A DNA stretch of 16,314 nucleotides from UBA6164 sp964344155 (GTDB lineage: Bacteria > Patescibacteriota > Gracilibacteria > BD1-5 > UBA6164). A program made the position numbers and the translations under genes. Below the pieces are notes generated by a model, which saw nothing but the letters and a program-made list of their open reading frames with translations, ran no database searches and was not told the origin of the DNA. This document shows positions 15,956 through 16,314 of the stretch, piece by piece (within the stretch, counting starts at the first letter, position 1; each line of letters begins with the position of its first letter). The stretch spans positions 1 to 16,314 of the forward strand of contig CAYFMG010000022.1 in NCBI GenBank assembly GCA_964344155.1. The letters run 5' to 3'.

Positions 15956-16022
15956 ACCTCCCCCCAACCCCCTCCTTACTAAGGAGGGGGAGAAAACCAG
16001 AGTAACTAAAGAAGGGGGTGGT
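15956..16022. repeat. Intergenic palindromic repeat, MITE-like, related to the dnaE inserts
   Basis: A 67-base element opens with ACCTCCCCCC and closes with GGGGGTGGT, imperfect inverted ends. Inside, CCCCCTCCTT (15968-15977) pairs perfectly with AAGGAGGGGG (15981-15990) around ACT. The left half follows the same pattern as the copies at 6472 and 6912 in dnaE: C-rich flank, AACCC, then palindrome. No transposase is present in or near it. It lies between bS21 and a prepilin gene and may terminate the bS21 transcript. Confidence 0.65.
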
Positions 16023-16049
16023 CTAAATTTATTACATAATTAAAAAATT

Positions 16050-16314
16050 ATGAAAAAATTACATAACAAAGGTTTTACCTTAGTGGAATTAATAGTTGTG
16101 ATAAGTATCCTGATTATCTTGGGAACTATTGCATTTATAAGTATGCAAAACTACACAAAGACATCAAGAGACTCAGTAAGAATCTCAGATATGAGTAGAA
16201 TGAAGACATGATTAGAACTGTTTCAAATAGAAGCAGCAAAATACCCAGATCCAGATGGTACAACATCAATCACATATAGTGGATCAACAGTATGGACACA
16301 ATGAGACTTTGGTC
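16050..16314 (+). CDS. Type IV prepilin (3' end beyond the window)
   Basis: The visible 88 codons start MKKLHNKGFTLVELIVVISILIILGTIAFISMQNY, a textbook type IV prepilin: basic leader ending in Gly, cleavage before Phe, Glu5, then the hydrophobic assembly helix. The next part, SRDSVRISDMSRMKTGLELFQIEAAKYPDPDG, is the helix-to-head transition common to PulG/PilA-like pilins, including the KYPDPDG loop typical of pseudopilin heads. The better-preserved consensus compared with the minor pilins suggests a major pilin or pseudopilin. Two TGA glycines occur in the visible part (TGLEL, QGDFG). It stands alone on its strand after the palindromic repeat, and the frame runs off the right edge. Confidence 0.88.

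Noticed and set aside
15956..16022. Insertion sequence
   Set aside because: Far too short and without a transposase gene; called a repeat instead.
1..16314. Short open frames predicted with the standard code, such as plus 1159-1365, 2211-2426 and 9333-9674, and minus 4232-4825, 5222-5503 and 6293-6571
   Set aside because: They lie antisense to, or in other frames of, long genes that are open when TGA is glycine, and they show no family motifs.

Overview
The window comes from a bacterium that reads TGA as glycine (genetic code 25). This points to the Candidate Phyla Radiation, most likely Gracilibacteria, with Absconditabacteria/SR1 as the alternative. The evidence is direct. A DNA polymerase III alpha gene of 1356 codons stays open only if about 48 in-frame TGA codons are read through, and they fall on conserved glycines such as three in the GPGRGSAAGS motif. 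Nearly every other gene here shows the same thing, so gene calls made with the standard code give only fragments. The DNA is very AT-rich, most intergenic spaces are short, Shine-Dalgarno sequences are mostly absent, and genes often end in A/T-flanked hairpin terminators.

Layout. 1-416 (+): 3' end of a protein resembling phage virion or tail proteins. 453-2996 (-): an overlapping operon of a small acidic lipoprotein, DNA polymerase III delta' (holB) and a prepilin-like protein with NHL-like repeats. 3169-7239 (+): dnaE, carrying in-frame G+C-rich palindromic inserts. 7319-7914 and 8014-8633 (+): two consecutive toxin-antitoxin-like gene pairs with paralogous second genes but different antitoxin N-terminal domains. 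8738-9823 (-): an unrecognised, probably coiled-coil protein. 9903-10343 (-): ssb. 10575-13149 (+): a four-gene cluster of minor prepilins (FimT/GspH-, PilV-, PilW- and PilX-like). 13315-13587 (+): HU. 13698-14237 (+): an anti-sigma/GHKL-type ATPase. 14251-15551 (-): the rbfA-ftsQ pair. 15706-15906 (+): ribosomal protein bS21. 15956-16022: an intergenic palindromic repeat related to those in dnaE. 16050-16314 (+): 5' part of another prepilin.

Functions. Three genes serve chromosome replication (dnaE, holB, ssb) and HU shapes the nucleoid. Six encode type IV pilin-like proteins, in keeping with the surface pili of host-attached CPR cells; no pilus motor, secretin or prepilin peptidase lies in the window. 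rbfA and rpsU concern the small ribosomal subunit and ftsQ concerns division.

The most distinctive points are the two toxin-antitoxin-like modules, which appear to share a toxin-binding tail but carry exchanged DNA-binding heads, and the palindromic repeat family that has entered dnaE in frame. No intergenic stretch exceeds about 235 bases.
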